Assembly (NCBI RefSeq): GCF_017353185.1
Contig: NZ_JAFMYV010000011.1
Span: 62,001 to 126,000 of the forward strand
Reading direction: 5' to 3'
Length of the DNA stretch: 64,000 nt
Source of the DNA: Fibrella rubiginis
Lineage (GTDB): Bacteria > Bacteroidota > Bacteroidia > Cytophagales > Spirosomataceae
Shown: positions 1 to 8,949 of the stretch, one piece after another
Numbering within the stretch: the first letter of the stretch is position 1
How the letters are laid out: every line of letters begins with the position of its first letter
Notes under the pieces: model-generated
The model's input: only the letters and a program-made list of their open reading frames with translations
Told to the model about the DNA's origin: nothing
The model's database searches: none
Position numbers and translations under genes: made by a program

Positions 1-701
1 GACGAACTGTAGAGCGTGACAACCACGGTTGAAAAAAACAGCGTGATGCCTTCTTTGTACCGTTTGTAGAGCGCCCCCCAGTTGGGCAGGCGGTACACAA
101 GCTGGTAGCGGTGCATGGCCATGGTGAGGGAAATAAGCCCCACAATGACGTGGCCGCTACTCATAGCCAGGTTCTGATACGCGTAGTCGTCGGCGGTGCG
201 GATCAGAAAAAGCACCCCAACGGTAAAAATCGTTTTGCCAATCAGGTTGAAGAGAGCCATACGGCTGAGGTCTTCCATGCCCTGGTAAAGCCACTGCGGA
301 AACAGCACCGTACCCAGGCAGTAGAGACACGTGACCATGTTGAGCCACAGGTGCTCCCGAAACGCAGGCAACCAGACAGCCAGGCCCGCAAACAGGCCGA
401 TGCTGACAAAAAACAGGATAAACTTGGCCGTGATGACTTCGCTGAACAGCCGGCTGATGTAGACGGTGTCCTGCCGGTGAATAGCCACCAGCCGCACCAC
501 CGACAGGTCGAATCCGAAACTGATCAGCAGCACGAAGTAATGGTTGTAGCCAAGGGAAATATTGAGCAAACCCAGCCGCTCAGGACCAATTAACCGCGAT
601 ACATACGGCACCGTCAGCAGCGGCAACAGGTAGTTGGCTACCTGCACGCTAACCAGCGAGGCAATATTGACCGACAGCTTTCGCCATTGGCCCTCAGGCA
701 T
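1..701 (-). CDS. Polysaccharide flippase (Wzx/MATE-like), 3' end beyond window
   Basis: About 233 N-terminal codons of an integral membrane flippase; the reading frame is still open at base 1, so the C-terminal half lies outside. The family moves undecaprenyl-linked repeat units across the inner membrane. The start (MPEGQWRKLSVNIASL) is followed by a VQVANYLLPLLTVPYV segment that closely matches the complete flippase at 28188-29606, as does the order of hydrophobic segments up to the edge (KEGITLFFSTVVVTLYSS). It begins 13 nt after the stop of the sugar transferase, so it is probably the fourth gene of a minus-strand operon: export lipoprotein, autokinase, sugar transferase, flippase. Family call firm; substrate unknown. 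Confidence 0.85.
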   Translation of the reverse strand, partial: MPEGQWRKLSVNIASLVSVQVANYLLPLLTVPYVSRLIGPERLGLLNISLGYNHYFVLLISFGFDLSVVRLVAIHRQDTVYISRLFSEVITAKFILFFVSIGLFAGLAVWLPAFREHLWLNMVTCLYCLGTVLFPQWLYQGMEDLSRMALFNLIGKTIFTVGVLFLIRTADDYAYQNLAMSSGHVIVGLISLTMAMHRYQLVYRLPNWGALYKRYKEGITLFFSTVVVTLYSS

Positions 702-714
702 CGCCGCGGTTAAT

Positions 715-1395
715 CTACCAAGCATTGACGTTGCCTTTTACCATGCCCGTTACCGTGCCCAGGCATAGCTTAATATCCAGATCCAGCGACTGGCGTTTGG
801 CGTAGAGCAGGTCATATTGCACCCGGTGCTTCATCTTGATCATACCGCTGGTTTCGCCCCGTGCGCCCCGCACCTGCGCCAACCCCGTAATGCCGGGTTT
901 CACCAGATAGCGCAGGTGATAGTTAGGCAACACAAACCAGTAGCGGTCGTCATGCTCAACGGCATGAGGGCGCGGCCCCACCACGCTCATTTCGCCCATG
1001 AGCACGTTGATAAACTGGGGCATCTCGTCGAGGTTCGACCGGCGCAAAAATTTGCCGATGGTCGTCACGCGGGGGTCGTGTTTGGCGCACTGTTTGAAAC
1101 CCGCTCTGGGTTTGTGACGCATGGTTCTGAATTTCAGGCACCGAAAATCACGGCCGTTGCGGCCCGTACGCTGCTGTTGAAACAACACCGGCCCCGGCGA
1201 CGAGAGCTTGATAAGAATGGCCAGGATGGGGTACAGCCACGACAGGATAAATACACAAACAAGTGCAGATACCACGATGTCGAAGCAGCGTTTGCCATAC
1301 CGAACGTAGGCCGAGGGTTGAACTACGTCAAGTTGGTTGGCATTGGCAACAACAAAAGTAGTGTTGTGCTTGATAGCAAGGTCAAATGTCAACAT
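715..1395 (-). CDS. Undecaprenyl-phosphate sugar-phosphate transferase (WbaP/ExoY type)
   Basis: Initiating enzyme of exopolysaccharide repeat-unit synthesis: transfers a sugar-1-phosphate from a nucleotide sugar to undecaprenyl phosphate. About 226 residues: one N-terminal hydrophobic hairpin (VVSALVCVFILSWLYPILAI) and then the conserved catalytic block with KFRTM, the LRRSNLDEMPQFINVL segment, MSVVGPRP, VKPGITGLAQVRG and a terminal NVNAW. It lacks the extra N-terminal transmembrane region of full-length WbaP, so it is the short form. A start at 1461 is possible, but the ATG at 1395 matches the shorter paralogue at 29600-30265. Five GTTACGGT repeats lie just upstream and may control it. Confidence 0.9.
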   Translation of the reverse strand: MLTFDLAIKHNTTFVVANANQLDVVQPSAYVRYGKRCFDIVVSALVCVFILSWLYPILAILIKLSSPGPVLFQQQRTGRNGRDFRCLKFRTMRHKPRAGFKQCAKHDPRVTTIGKFLRRSNLDEMPQFINVLMGEMSVVGPRPHAVEHDDRYWFVLPNYHLRYLVKPGITGLAQVRGARGETSGMIKMKHRVQYDLLYAKRQSLDLDIKLCLGTVTGMVKGNVNAW

Positions 1396-1493
1396 GACTA
1401 AGAATGGTCTGGGACGTAAGTAAATCAGTGTATCAAATTCACGGAGAGCCGCAACGGGCAATCAAGCCGGCTGTTGATGGGCGCTAAAATGAA

Positions 1494-1603
1494 GTTACGG
1501 TGGTGGTTAAGAACAGTTACGGTGCACGTTAAAGGCAGTTACGGTGGGCATTAAACGTTACGGTGGGCATTGAACGAACAAACAGTAATGAGGAAGTTAC
1601 GGT
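1494..1603. repeat. Five direct GTTACGGT repeats
   Basis: The octamer GTTACGGT occurs at 1494, 1516, 1538, 1557 and 1596, giving start-to-start spacings of 22, 22, 19 and 39 nt. Flanks are partly conserved (TGGGCATT follows two copies). The array sits in the gap between the autokinase stop (1674) and the sugar transferase start (1395). Spacing near two helical turns suggests binding sites for a dimeric or oligomeric regulator on one DNA face; a decayed tandem duplication is the alternative. Confidence 0.6.
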
Positions 1604-1610
1604 GGGGACC

Positions 1611-1648
1611 GGATGGGGCTGTTGACCTCAGGACAACAGCCACCATCC
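1611..1648. terminator. Hairpin after the first autokinase gene
   Basis: GGATGGGGCTGTTG (1611-1624) pairs with CAACAGCCACCATCC (1634-1648), apart from one bulged base, around a 9-nt loop. It lies 26 nt downstream of the autokinase stop on the minus strand and has no clear U-tract. It could attenuate read-through from the autokinase into the sugar transferase gene. Confidence 0.4.
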
Positions 1649-1673
1649 AGTCAGGAACGGTCACGTATAAACG

Positions 1674-3992
1674 TCAGGCTTTTTTCAGCTTCTTGGCGGG
1701 CTTGTCCTCGTCATAATAGCCACCGTAAGCGTAGCTATTGTAGTAGGCTTCACCTTCGCCAATGGCGTTCAGAATTACGTTAAGCTTGTTGAACCGGTTT
1801 TCGCGGTACCACACATCCAGCTGTTTCAGATACACCTTGGGCGTGAGGTCATGCCGGACAATGTACATGGTGGCGTCGGCGAGGGGAGCAATCACCTGCG
1901 CATCGGTAACCAGGCCAATTGGGGGCGAGTCGATGATGACGTAGTCAAACTGCTTCTTGAGCGCGTTAATCATCTCAGGCAGTTTTTCGGTGCTCAGCAG
2001 TTCCGACGGGTTGGGCGGAATGGGTCCGCTGGTGATCATGTAATAGTTTTCGTAGCCCGGAATGGCCTGCACCACTTCGTCAATCGACGCGTCGCCGATG
2101 AGGTAGTTGCTGATACCCACGCCCGACAATAAGCCCAGGTTTTTATGGAGCTTGGGTTTGCGAAGGTCCATTTCCAGGATCACCGTCCGGCGGCCTGTCA
2201 GGGCCAGACTAGCCCCCAGGTTGAGCGAAATAAAGGATTTACCCTCGCCGCTGATGCTCGACGTGAACAACAGCACCTGGCTTTCGCCGGTATTGGTTTT
2301 GATGAACTGCAGGTTGGTACGCAGCGTTCTGATCTGCTCGGACAGCACCGAATGGCTGCGGGCTTTAATCACGATCGCGTCGGGGCGCTTGCTCTTCATC
2401 AACTCGCCCATAATTGGCGTTTTGGTTTGCTCTTCCACGTCGACACGGCGCAGAATCCGGTTGTTGAGGGCGTCGCGGCTGGCCATGGCACCAATGGGAA
2501 TCAGGAAGCCCACCAGGCCAAACAGCAGGAAGAAAAACCGCCGCACGGGCTTCACCGGCACGTTGTCGTAGCGCGCCCCGTCGATGGTGCGGCTATCGGA
2601 AATAGCCGAGGCAAACGAGACCGCGGTTTCTTCACGCTTCTGGAGCAGGTACGTGTAGAGGCCGTTTTTGATGGCCTGCTGCCGCGAAATGTCCATCAGG
2701 GCGCGCTCCTTGTTCGGAATAGACCGGATCATGTTTTCCATCCGGTTGTTGATCGCCACCATCTGCTGCTGCGAAATCTGCAGCTGCCGTTTCATGGTCT
2801 CCACGTTCTCCGAGATGTTGTTGCGCGTTTCGCCGATCTGACTGTCAACGGTTTGCACCAGCGGGTTCTCCTCAGAAGTTGTCCGCACAAGCTGTTCGCG
2901 CTTCAGTTCCAGATCCGACAGCCGGTTGACCATGCCCAGCAAAACAGGATCGGCCAGACCCAGCGTGGCCGGAGCCATGCCCTGCGATTTAGACTGGCTG
3001 CGGATGTAGCGTTCTACATCACTAAGGGCACCCAGCTGAATTTTCACCTGGTTCAGTTGACCGTCGTTCTGCTGCACCGTCGACAGGAAGTTCTGCGCCT
3101 GAGCACTCAAATCGGTGATTCCCTGGGCTGACTTATAGTGTTCCACGTCTTTTTCAACCGTGGCCAGTTCGCTGGAAATAAGCCCAAGACGCTCTTCGAT
3201 GAAGTGCAGCGTGTTGGCAGCCATCTTGTTTTTGTCGGCAATGGCAGCCTGGTTATACTCGCTAATGAGCTGGTTCACAATAACTTCACCCCGCTGTGGC
3301 ACGGCATCTTCGAGCGTAAGCATGATCACACTCGACGCCTTGGAGGTAGGCTCGGCCTTCAGGTTTTTCAAGAAACCCCGCACAGCGTCGCTTTGAGGCA
3401 TCACGTCTACGTAGATCGGATCGGTACCAGCCTTCACCGGCTGTCTGCTAAATACCCGCAACCGGCCATAGGGCGTGCGAATGCTCTGGTTCATGGGGTA
3501 GGCAACGTCGTTGATCTTTACGCGGCCTCCACCCGGAAACGTGATCGTGAGCAATTCCTGATACAATTCAGACCGGGGCTGCTCAATAACGAGCCGAACG
3601 GGGGGTGTAAACGTTTCGCGCTGCCCGAAGTTTGTTCTGGCGTAGTAGCGGGTAGCCAATTGCATCTGCGACACAATCTTGTCCATCAGCGTGTACGACT
3701 TCAGGATCTCAATCTCATTCTCGACCACCTTTTTAGGCGTAAAAATCTCCAGCTCCTTCAGCATATTGTCGCCGTCGATGCCTTTCTTTTCATCTTTCAC
3801 CAGCAGGCTGGCCTGCACCTTGTAAATGGGTGTTTGAAAGAGCAAATACACATAAGCGCCCCCCAGGGCTACCATCACGCTGACCAGAAACCAGGGCCAG
3901 TTGCGGGCATAGCGCAACAGCACTGTTCGCAGGTTTTTTGTTTCTCCCTCAACTACTTGGTAGGGAACGTAAGAATAATTCTTCTCAGACAT
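1674..3992 (-). CDS. Wzc-like tyrosine autokinase / chain-length regulator (set 1)
   Basis: A 772-residue inner-membrane co-polymerase fused to a bacterial tyrosine kinase; the family controls polymer length and couples Wzy polymerisation to export. TM1 is at about 33-52, a long coiled-coil periplasmic part follows, and TM2 is at about 487-508. The cytoplasmic kinase has Walker A (SISGEGKS, about 580-587), Walker A' (VILEMDLRKPK, about 604) and Walker B (YVIIDSPPIG, about 684). The C-terminus carries the expected tyrosine cluster (YYNSYAYGGYYDE, about 750-762). The export lipoprotein ends 24 nt upstream, so the two are probably co-transcribed. A paralogue lies at 30316-32670. Confidence 0.95.
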   Translation of the reverse strand: MSEKNYSYVPYQVVEGETKNLRTVLLRYARNWPWFLVSVMVALGGAYVYLLFQTPIYKVQASLLVKDEKKGIDGDNMLKELEIFTPKKVVENEIEILKSYTLMDKIVSQMQLATRYYARTNFGQRETFTPPVRLVIEQPRSELYQELLTITFPGGGRVKINDVAYPMNQSIRTPYGRLRVFSRQPVKAGTDPIYVDVMPQSDAVRGFLKNLKAEPTSKASSVIMLTLEDAVPQRGEVIVNQLISEYNQAAIADKNKMAANTLHFIEERLGLISSELATVEKDVEHYKSAQGITDLSAQAQNFLSTVQQNDGQLNQVKIQLGALSDVERYIRSQSKSQGMAPATLGLADPVLLGMVNRLSDLELKREQLVRTTSEENPLVQTVDSQIGETRNNISENVETMKRQLQISQQQMVAINNRMENMIRSIPNKERALMDISRQQAIKNGLYTYLLQKREETAVSFASAISDSRTIDGARYDNVPVKPVRRFFFLLFGLVGFLIPIGAMASRDALNNRILRRVDVEEQTKTPIMGELMKSKRPDAIVIKARSHSVLSEQIRTLRTNLQFIKTNTGESQVLLFTSSISGEGKSFISLNLGASLALTGRRTVILEMDLRKPKLHKNLGLLSGVGISNYLIGDASIDEVVQAIPGYENYYMITSGPIPPNPSELLSTEKLPEMINALKKQFDYVIIDSPPIGLVTDAQVIAPLADATMYIVRHDLTPKVYLKQLDVWYRENRFNKLNVILNAIGEGEAYYNSYAYGGYYDEDKPAKKLKKA

Positions 3993-4016
3993 AACAGAGG
4001 TGAATAATAGGTTGAT

Positions 4017-4847
4017 TCATCGACGGAAAAGCGCATTCGAAAAAATAATGGCAACAAGCGACAGAGCACTCAGAATAACCGGTACAGTTTGGTAAAACCG
4101 GTCGGCTGAGGCTACGCGCGACTTGCCAGGTTCAACATATATCACATCATTTGGGTGTAAGTAATAGTAAGGCGACTGAAACACGTCGCGGCTGGTCAGG
4201 TCGAGGCGGGCGTAGTTACGCTGCCCGTTTTCTTCGCGGATGACCAAAATATTTTCACGCCGACCGTAGATGGTGAGGTCACCGGCCAGGCCAATTGCTT
4301 CGGGAAGGGTAATGCGTTCGTTGGCCACGTTGAACAACGACGGCCGGGCTACTTCGCCCAGCACCGTAACGCGGAAGTTAAGGTTCCGTACGCTCACGGT
4401 AGGCTCTTTCAAATATGGCTTCAGCTTTACCCGGATACGTTCGGCCACTACCGCGTTGGTTTGCCCGGCCACCACGACCCGTCCAATGAGCGGCAATGAA
4501 ATACTGCTGTCTGAGCCCACCGAGTAGCCCGGTGTGGCGGGCAATGGCGTAGTGGGTGAACTAACGTTGGCATTGGCCTGGCTGTTGGCCTGCGTGGCAT
4601 AGGGATTGAAAAAGACCGATGCCTCTGGGTTCAGACTACTAACCTGGACAGACAACAAATCGCCCAGTTGAATGGTAGGAACAAACGGTTTTGGTAAGGA
4701 GGTGTCAGGCCGACCGTTTATGTCCTGGAAATAAACTAACTGTTTTGGACTGACGCATCCCGTTAAACTATATAGCCCAGTTAGTAGACCGACTACATAC
4801 TTGAACACGATGGTACCAGCACGTTCTGAATGGTAGAAGTGATTCAT
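4017..4847 (-). CDS. Polysaccharide export outer-membrane lipoprotein (Wza-like, set 1)
   Basis: About 276 residues. The chosen ATG at 4847 gives a lipoprotein signal ending in SLTGC, with the acylated cysteine followed by VSPKQLVYFQD; the frame is open to 4958 but that extension would bury the signal. A poly-export domain (RPDTSLPKPF to about 130) is followed by an SLBB-like domain (VTVLGEVARPSLFNV, ITLPEAIGLAGDLTIYGRR) and a C-terminal hydrophobic stretch that resembles the Wza membrane-spanning helix. It forms the outer-membrane exit pore in Wzy-dependent export. First gene of set 1, downstream of a long AT-rich region. Its paralogue is at 14126-14938. Confidence 0.93.
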   Translation of the reverse strand: MNHFYHSERAGTIVFKYVVGLLTGLYSLTGCVSPKQLVYFQDINGRPDTSLPKPFVPTIQLGDLLSVQVSSLNPEASVFFNPYATQANSQANANVSSPTTPLPATPGYSVGSDSSISLPLIGRVVVAGQTNAVVAERIRVKLKPYLKEPTVSVRNLNFRVTVLGEVARPSLFNVANERITLPEAIGLAGDLTIYGRRENILVIREENGQRNYARLDLTSRDVFQSPYYYLHPNDVIYVEPGKSRVASADRFYQTVPVILSALSLVAIIFSNALFRR

Positions 4848-5543
4848 TAAAATAGTAAAGTTGGATAAAGCGTAGTGAACAATAATTGGGCCACAAAGGC
4901 GATCACTTATGTTCAAAACCGATCGAAATATAGAACTGCTTAGTTGGAATAATAACAAGCCTAATAAAAAATTTTTTTTCAGTTTTTTTTTCTTTACGAC
5001 TTTCGTCTAAAAACAATAAATCCATTTCAAACTTATTAGTAAGTATCAAACTACACCACACCTATAGTTTAGGTAAATGAGCAGATTTTACGTTAAGCAG
5101 GAGTTAAAATACTGTAGCAAATTACTTAAGTATGATGATTGAGTCATATAGCATATTGACCTTCTTTCATGTGTTTAAAGCACTCATAATCAGCGCTTTA
5201 GCTGTATAACTATTTGTTTGGATAACGTTACAACCTATGTAACGAAAAAATGAATAGTCTATCTAACTACTATTTTGGTATTTTGTTCCTGTTTCCAGGC
5301 TAAAAAAAAACGGACAGCCCAGTTTTTTAAAAAAACAGTATTTCCATTCGTCGAAAATATCAATTCATTCGTCGAAAAAATTTTTTTATATAAAATGGCA
5401 ATAAAAATTCCATGTTGCTACATCATTAACACAAATAGTAAGCAAGTGACTACTTTGGTGGTGAAATAAAGGCTCCCGTGCCAGGTAAATAACACCCACT
5501 TGTTAAGGGCACGCTGTACTCTCAACGTTAACGACGGTGACCT
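4848..5543. other. AT-rich divergent intergenic region
   Basis: About 700 bp between the divergent export lipoprotein and GT39 genes, much richer in A/T than the flanking genes, with long T-runs near 4970-4995. The plus-strand frame at 5275-5469 could encode 64 residues but has no family resemblance and is low complexity. A possible minus-strand -7 element is at 5028-5035. No RNA gene, repeat array or mobile-element end was recognised. Most likely a regulatory region serving both directions. Confidence 0.6.
5028..5035 (-). promoter_or_regulatory. Possible -7 box (TAAGTTTG) for export lipoprotein operon
   Basis: On the minus strand the sequence reads TAAGTTTG, matching the Bacteroidota -7 consensus TAnnTTTG. 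No well-spaced -33 TTTG was found, and the leader to the start at 4847 would be about 180 nt. Tentative. Confidence 0.3.
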
Positions 5544-7166
5544 ATGAACGTACGTGTTTTTGTTAACCGCCAACCGCTGGTTGGCGAGGTGGCGTGGCCG
5601 CTTGTTCTGACGGCAGGCTTGCTGGTCGTTCTGCTGTCGCACCTGGGTTTCATGCCACTCGACACCGGCGACGAAGCCCGTCGGGCACTGGTGTCGCTGG
5701 AAATGATTATCTCCGGCGATTACCTCACCCCCACCCTTCACGGCGAACGGTATTTCAACAAGCCACCGCTCTACAACTGGCTCATCATTGGCTCCTACCG
5801 GCTCTTCGGCAACTACTCCACGTTTGCGTTGCGGTTTCCCATGATTCTGTCGCTGCTGGGGCTGGGGGCGGCGGTGTTTGCGTTTGTGCGGCGGTATATA
5901 AACGCGCCTGTGGCAACAGCGGCAGCACTGATGATGCTCACCAATGGCCGGGTCCTCTTCTACGACGCCACGCTGGGCCTGATCGAGATCACCTTTGCGC
6001 TAACCACTTACCTGACCATGATGCTGATCTATCATTATGACCAGCGGCGCAACTATTGGTTGCTCTACACCACCGCTTATGCACTTACCGCTACGGGCTT
6101 TTTGCTGAAAGGACTACCGCCCCTGGTGTTCCTGGCCTTCACGCTGCTGGGCTGGTTTGCCTACACCCGGCAGCTACGACGGCTGCTGCACCCTGCCCAT
6201 GTGCTGGGCTTAGGCCTGTTTTTGCTCATAACGGGTAGCTATTACGTAGCTTATTTCAGCCGCAATGCCATTCCGCTTCAGGACGTGGCGAGTGTGCTGC
6301 TGACAGAAAGTACCAAACGAACAGGGCTGCACCTGGGGCTGGGGGCCACGCTGCTACACCTGGTCACGTTTCCGTTTGAATTCATTTACCACTTCGTGCC
6401 ATACACCCTGCTGCTGGGCCTGCTGATACGGCGGGGGCTTCGCCAGCAGCTGACCACCAACCCGTTTGTAGCCTTTAATGCGCTTACGTTTTGTCTTACC
6501 GTGCTGGTCTACTGGCTGTCGCCGGAAGTCTATGGCCGCTACCTCATCGGTCTGGTGCCACTGTTGTTTACGGTACTGGCCCATCTGTATCTCGATTGCA
6601 CCCCCGTTTCAGACGGTCCACGGCACTGGATTGAGCGTAGCTGGCTAGTGGTGACTGTGGTAGTAGCCCTGGGCTGCTGGGTATCTCTGTTGTATCCCAC
6701 CACGCGCGTTATTCCGGGCGTGTTTTGGAAAACAGCCCTTGTCTCGGCTTTGTTGGGCGGACTGGCCTGGCTCATGTGTCAGCAGCCTGCTCACCGGCTG
6801 CTGCTGCTGGTGGGTACGCTGGTAGTGATTCGGCTGGGGTTCAACTGGCTGGTGCTGCCGGGCCGGGCGGCCAAACGACAATTTTATCAGGACAGTGCCG
6901 TGGCTGCCGCTCGCCTCACGCTGGGCCACCCGCTCTATGGCTACAAAACCACCGTGGGGGCCACCAACGCCACTGATGTGAGCACGTTTCACATCACCGC
7001 CACCCGGGGCGACATTCTACGCCGTACCGACAAACAGCTGCCCGGTGCATTCTACATTGCCGATTCAATCAGTCTGGGGGGGGCACAAGTCGAATCGGTC
7101 GGGTCGGTGATGCTGTTCGACCGCCATCCGGCCCTAATTGTCCGGTTCGATGGGGTGAAAAAGTAA
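5544..7166 (+). CDS. GT39/ArnT-like membrane glycosyltransferase
   Basis: A 540-residue polytopic protein of the GT-C fold that uses a polyprenyl-phosphate sugar donor. The first periplasmic loop carries the signature acidic residues (PLDTGDEARR, D40 and D43-E44) followed by GERYFNKPPLYNWLI at about 67-81, as in ArnT and protein O-mannosyltransferases. About ten hydrophobic helices follow, then a short soluble C-terminal domain. Acceptor unknown: lipid A, protein or polysaccharide are all possible. It stands alone on the plus strand between the export lipoprotein and curlin genes, with a hairpin directly after its stop. Confidence 0.85.
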   Translation: MNVRVFVNRQPLVGEVAWPLVLTAGLLVVLLSHLGFMPLDTGDEARRALVSLEMIISGDYLTPTLHGERYFNKPPLYNWLIIGSYRLFGNYSTFALRFPMILSLLGLGAAVFAFVRRYINAPVATAAALMMLTNGRVLFYDATLGLIEITFALTTYLTMMLIYHYDQRRNYWLLYTTAYALTATGFLLKGLPPLVFLAFTLLGWFAYTRQLRRLLHPAHVLGLGLFLLITGSYYVAYFSRNAIPLQDVASVLLTESTKRTGLHLGLGATLLHLVTFPFEFIYHFVPYTLLLGLLIRRGLRQQLTTNPFVAFNALTFCLTVLVYWLSPEVYGRYLIGLVPLLFTVLAHLYLDCTPVSDGPRHWIERSWLVVTVVVALGCWVSLLYPTTRVIPGVFWKTALVSALLGGLAWLMCQQPAHRLLLLVGTLVVIRLGFNWLVLPGRAAKRQFYQDSAVAAARLTLGHPLYGYKTTVGATNATDVSTFHITATRGDILRRTDKQLPGAFYIADSISLGGAQVESVGSVMLFDRHPALIVRFDGVKK

Positions 7167-7206
7167 ATGGGCCGGTGCCGGAGTGTTACCCCCGCATCGG
7201 CCCATT
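7167..7206 (+). terminator. Hairpin after GT39 gene
   Basis: ATGGGCCGGTGC pairs with GCATCGGCCCAT immediately downstream of the stop codon at 7166. Interpreted as the terminator or 3' stabiliser of the GT39 gene, which converges on the curlin gene ending at 7364. The rest of the gap (7207-7363) shows nothing recognisable. Confidence 0.5.
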
Positions 7207-7363
7207 CATTACTCTCCATCTGCCATCAGTACATTCACACTCAATTACTTACCTCTATATGGGCACTGACCTTATTCATTTTCTGGCAGTACCTATACTT
7301 TAAGGAGACAAAAGGTCGGTATGCATTGTTCCACCAGCTAAAAAAATAGTTGCCTTAATCTGG

Positions 7364-8839
7364 CTAATTGCGCTGCATAATGGTGCCACTGTTGCTCATA
7401 CCCTGCTGATAAAGCGCAGCTGTATTACCACCCATGCCCAGTTGCATCACGCTCATGCTATTGCCCTGACCTATTTGCGTTGAATAGTTCGGGTCGCGAA
7501 ACAAAGCCGTACCCTTCACTACGTTGTTGCTGCCTGTTTGCATAATATCGGCCTGGTTGTTTGTACCAAGCTGGTATTGCTGAGCCGTATTAGACGCACC
7601 GTGCTGGTCTATCTGCGCCTGGTTGCCATACGAAGCCGTTATGGCTATTTCGGCAGCTGAATTTCCGGCAAGGCCCTGATGGATCCGGGCCGTATTGTTA
7701 CCACCAGTACCCGTACCCACGTTCTGATTGATCGTAGCCGACGAGTTGGCTCCAGCCTGGTTTTTCATATTGATAAAAGCAATGCTGGTACCTGTGTTGC
7801 CCGTGCCCTGGTGAATACTGGCCGTACCATTGCCCGAAAAGCCAGACTGATGAACCTGCGCGTCGTCAGCACCAAAGCCTTCCTGTACCACGGTGGCCGT
7901 ATTCCCTTGGCTATCATCGTTCTGATCAACAGCGGCCGTATGATTACCAGCCGTTTGCGTTACAGTGATCGTATTTACCAGATAATCGCCCGATCCATTG
8001 TTTTGTTGACTAGTCACGTTGCCCATACCACCCGTCTGATTTATTGTCGCCGTGTTACCTACGCTACCTCCGGTATAAGATGTGGCGGTTCCGGCACCCG
8101 AGTTCTGCTGAATCGAGGCCCTTACGCCCGCTACCGGCGACGATTGGTTGATGGTGCCGGTGTTACCCGCGCTTACCCCCGACGCCCCCAGTCCATTTTG
8201 CTCAATAGTGGCTTTGCCTGCCCCGCTGGTTCTCTCCTGAATACTGGCCACGTTGCCGTGCGATTTACCATTCTGGTGAATGTAGACGTCGCTGGTTGTG
8301 GCCCCGTTGTTGCCGTGAAACTGATCTATGCGGCCATAGTTGCTGTAATTGGTCCCGTTGCCGACCCCGTTCTGCTCAATGGCGGCATGGTTACCGGCAT
8401 CTTCCTGACCAATTCGGGCTACGTTGCCCGTTGCCGCCGGATTTATGTTCGCTGCAGGCGTGTTATTCGGATCGCCCGGGTACAGACCGGATGTGCTTCC
8501 GCTGCCGATTTGTTGGATGGTGGCTTCATTGGTAGCACCACCAGCGGTTTTATTGCTGAAGGTATTCTGGTAAACAAACCCCTGGTTGTATTGAGACGCG
8601 GTTTGGGTGATGGTAGTGGTGTTGTGATTTTGCCGCTGATCGGTGAAGGCAGCATTGCCCTTGCTGATTGGCGAATCGGAACTGGTGCCTTGCGTCACCA
8701 CCGATGTTAGCGTGTTGCCAACCTGGTTTTGGTTGCTGGTTTGGCCCGTACCGTTCTGGTTCAGCGTAGCCGTATTCTGAGCAAAACTTGTGGCGGCGAA
8801 AGCCATGAGGGCTGTGCCGGTAAGGAATAACTTTTTCAT
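7364..8839 (-). CDS. Large curlin-repeat amyloid protein (CsgA/CsgB-like) 1
   Basis: About 491 residues. The ATG at 8839 gives a clear signal peptide (MKKLFLTGTALMAFAATSFAQ). The mature part is built almost wholly from curlin-type repeats of the form N-x-A-x-I-x-Q-x-G-x-x-N (for example GNTATINQTGGMGN, GNTATVVQEGFGAD, NQAQIDQHGASN), roughly 17-20 units, rich in N, Q, G, T and without cysteine. E. coli CsgA has five repeats in about 150 residues, so this is a giant form. Expected to be secreted as an extracellular amyloid matrix fibre or nucleator. It lies 110 bp downstream of a second curlin gene with a near-identical signal peptide. Confidence 0.9.
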   Translation of the reverse strand: MKKLFLTGTALMAFAATSFAQNTATLNQNGTGQTSNQNQVGNTLTSVVTQGTSSDSPISKGNAAFTDQRQNHNTTTITQTASQYNQGFVYQNTFSNKTAGGATNEATIQQIGSGSTSGLYPGDPNNTPAANINPAATGNVARIGQEDAGNHAAIEQNGVGNGTNYSNYGRIDQFHGNNGATTSDVYIHQNGKSHGNVASIQERTSGAGKATIEQNGLGASGVSAGNTGTINQSSPVAGVRASIQQNSGAGTATSYTGGSVGNTATINQTGGMGNVTSQQNNGSGDYLVNTITVTQTAGNHTAAVDQNDDSQGNTATVVQEGFGADDAQVHQSGFSGNGTASIHQGTGNTGTSIAFINMKNQAGANSSATINQNVGTGTGGNNTARIHQGLAGNSAAEIAITASYGNQAQIDQHGASNTAQQYQLGTNNQADIMQTGSNNVVKGTALFRDPNYSTQIGQGNSMSVMQLGMGGNTAALYQQGMSNSGTIMQRN

Positions 8840-8884
8840 ATGGGTATGGACAGAAAGCACATGACAACTAATCAATATAGAGAA

Positions 8885-8936
8885 GTGACCAATCTGCACG
8901 AGGCATTCTTTACCAAGCCTTGCACCGATTGGTCAC
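8885..8936. terminator. Hairpin between the two curlin genes
   Basis: GTGACCAATC (8885-8894) pairs perfectly with GATTGGTCAC (8927-8936); AGGC/GCCT inside can extend the stem after an internal loop. It lies between the stop of curlin gene 2 and the start of curlin gene 1 and could set their relative expression by partial termination or by protecting the upstream mRNA. Confidence 0.45.
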
Positions 8937-8949
8937 GTCACTAACTCGT

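Noticed and set aside
1494..1603. Short CRISPR array
   Set aside because: Repeat unit is only 8 bp with unequal spacing and no cas genes; better explained as a binding-site array.
2145..4007. Two long plus-strand frames across the set 1 autokinase
   Set aside because: Antisense to a gene with intact Walker motifs; no family resemblance.
5275..5469. Possible 64-residue plus-strand protein in the AT-rich gap
   Set aside because: Lysine/phenylalanine-rich, no signal or domain, lies in AT-rich non-coding sequence.
7679..8710. Plus-strand frame of 343 codons across the first curlin gene
   Set aside because: Antisense shadow produced by the repetitive N/Q/T codons of the curlin repeats.
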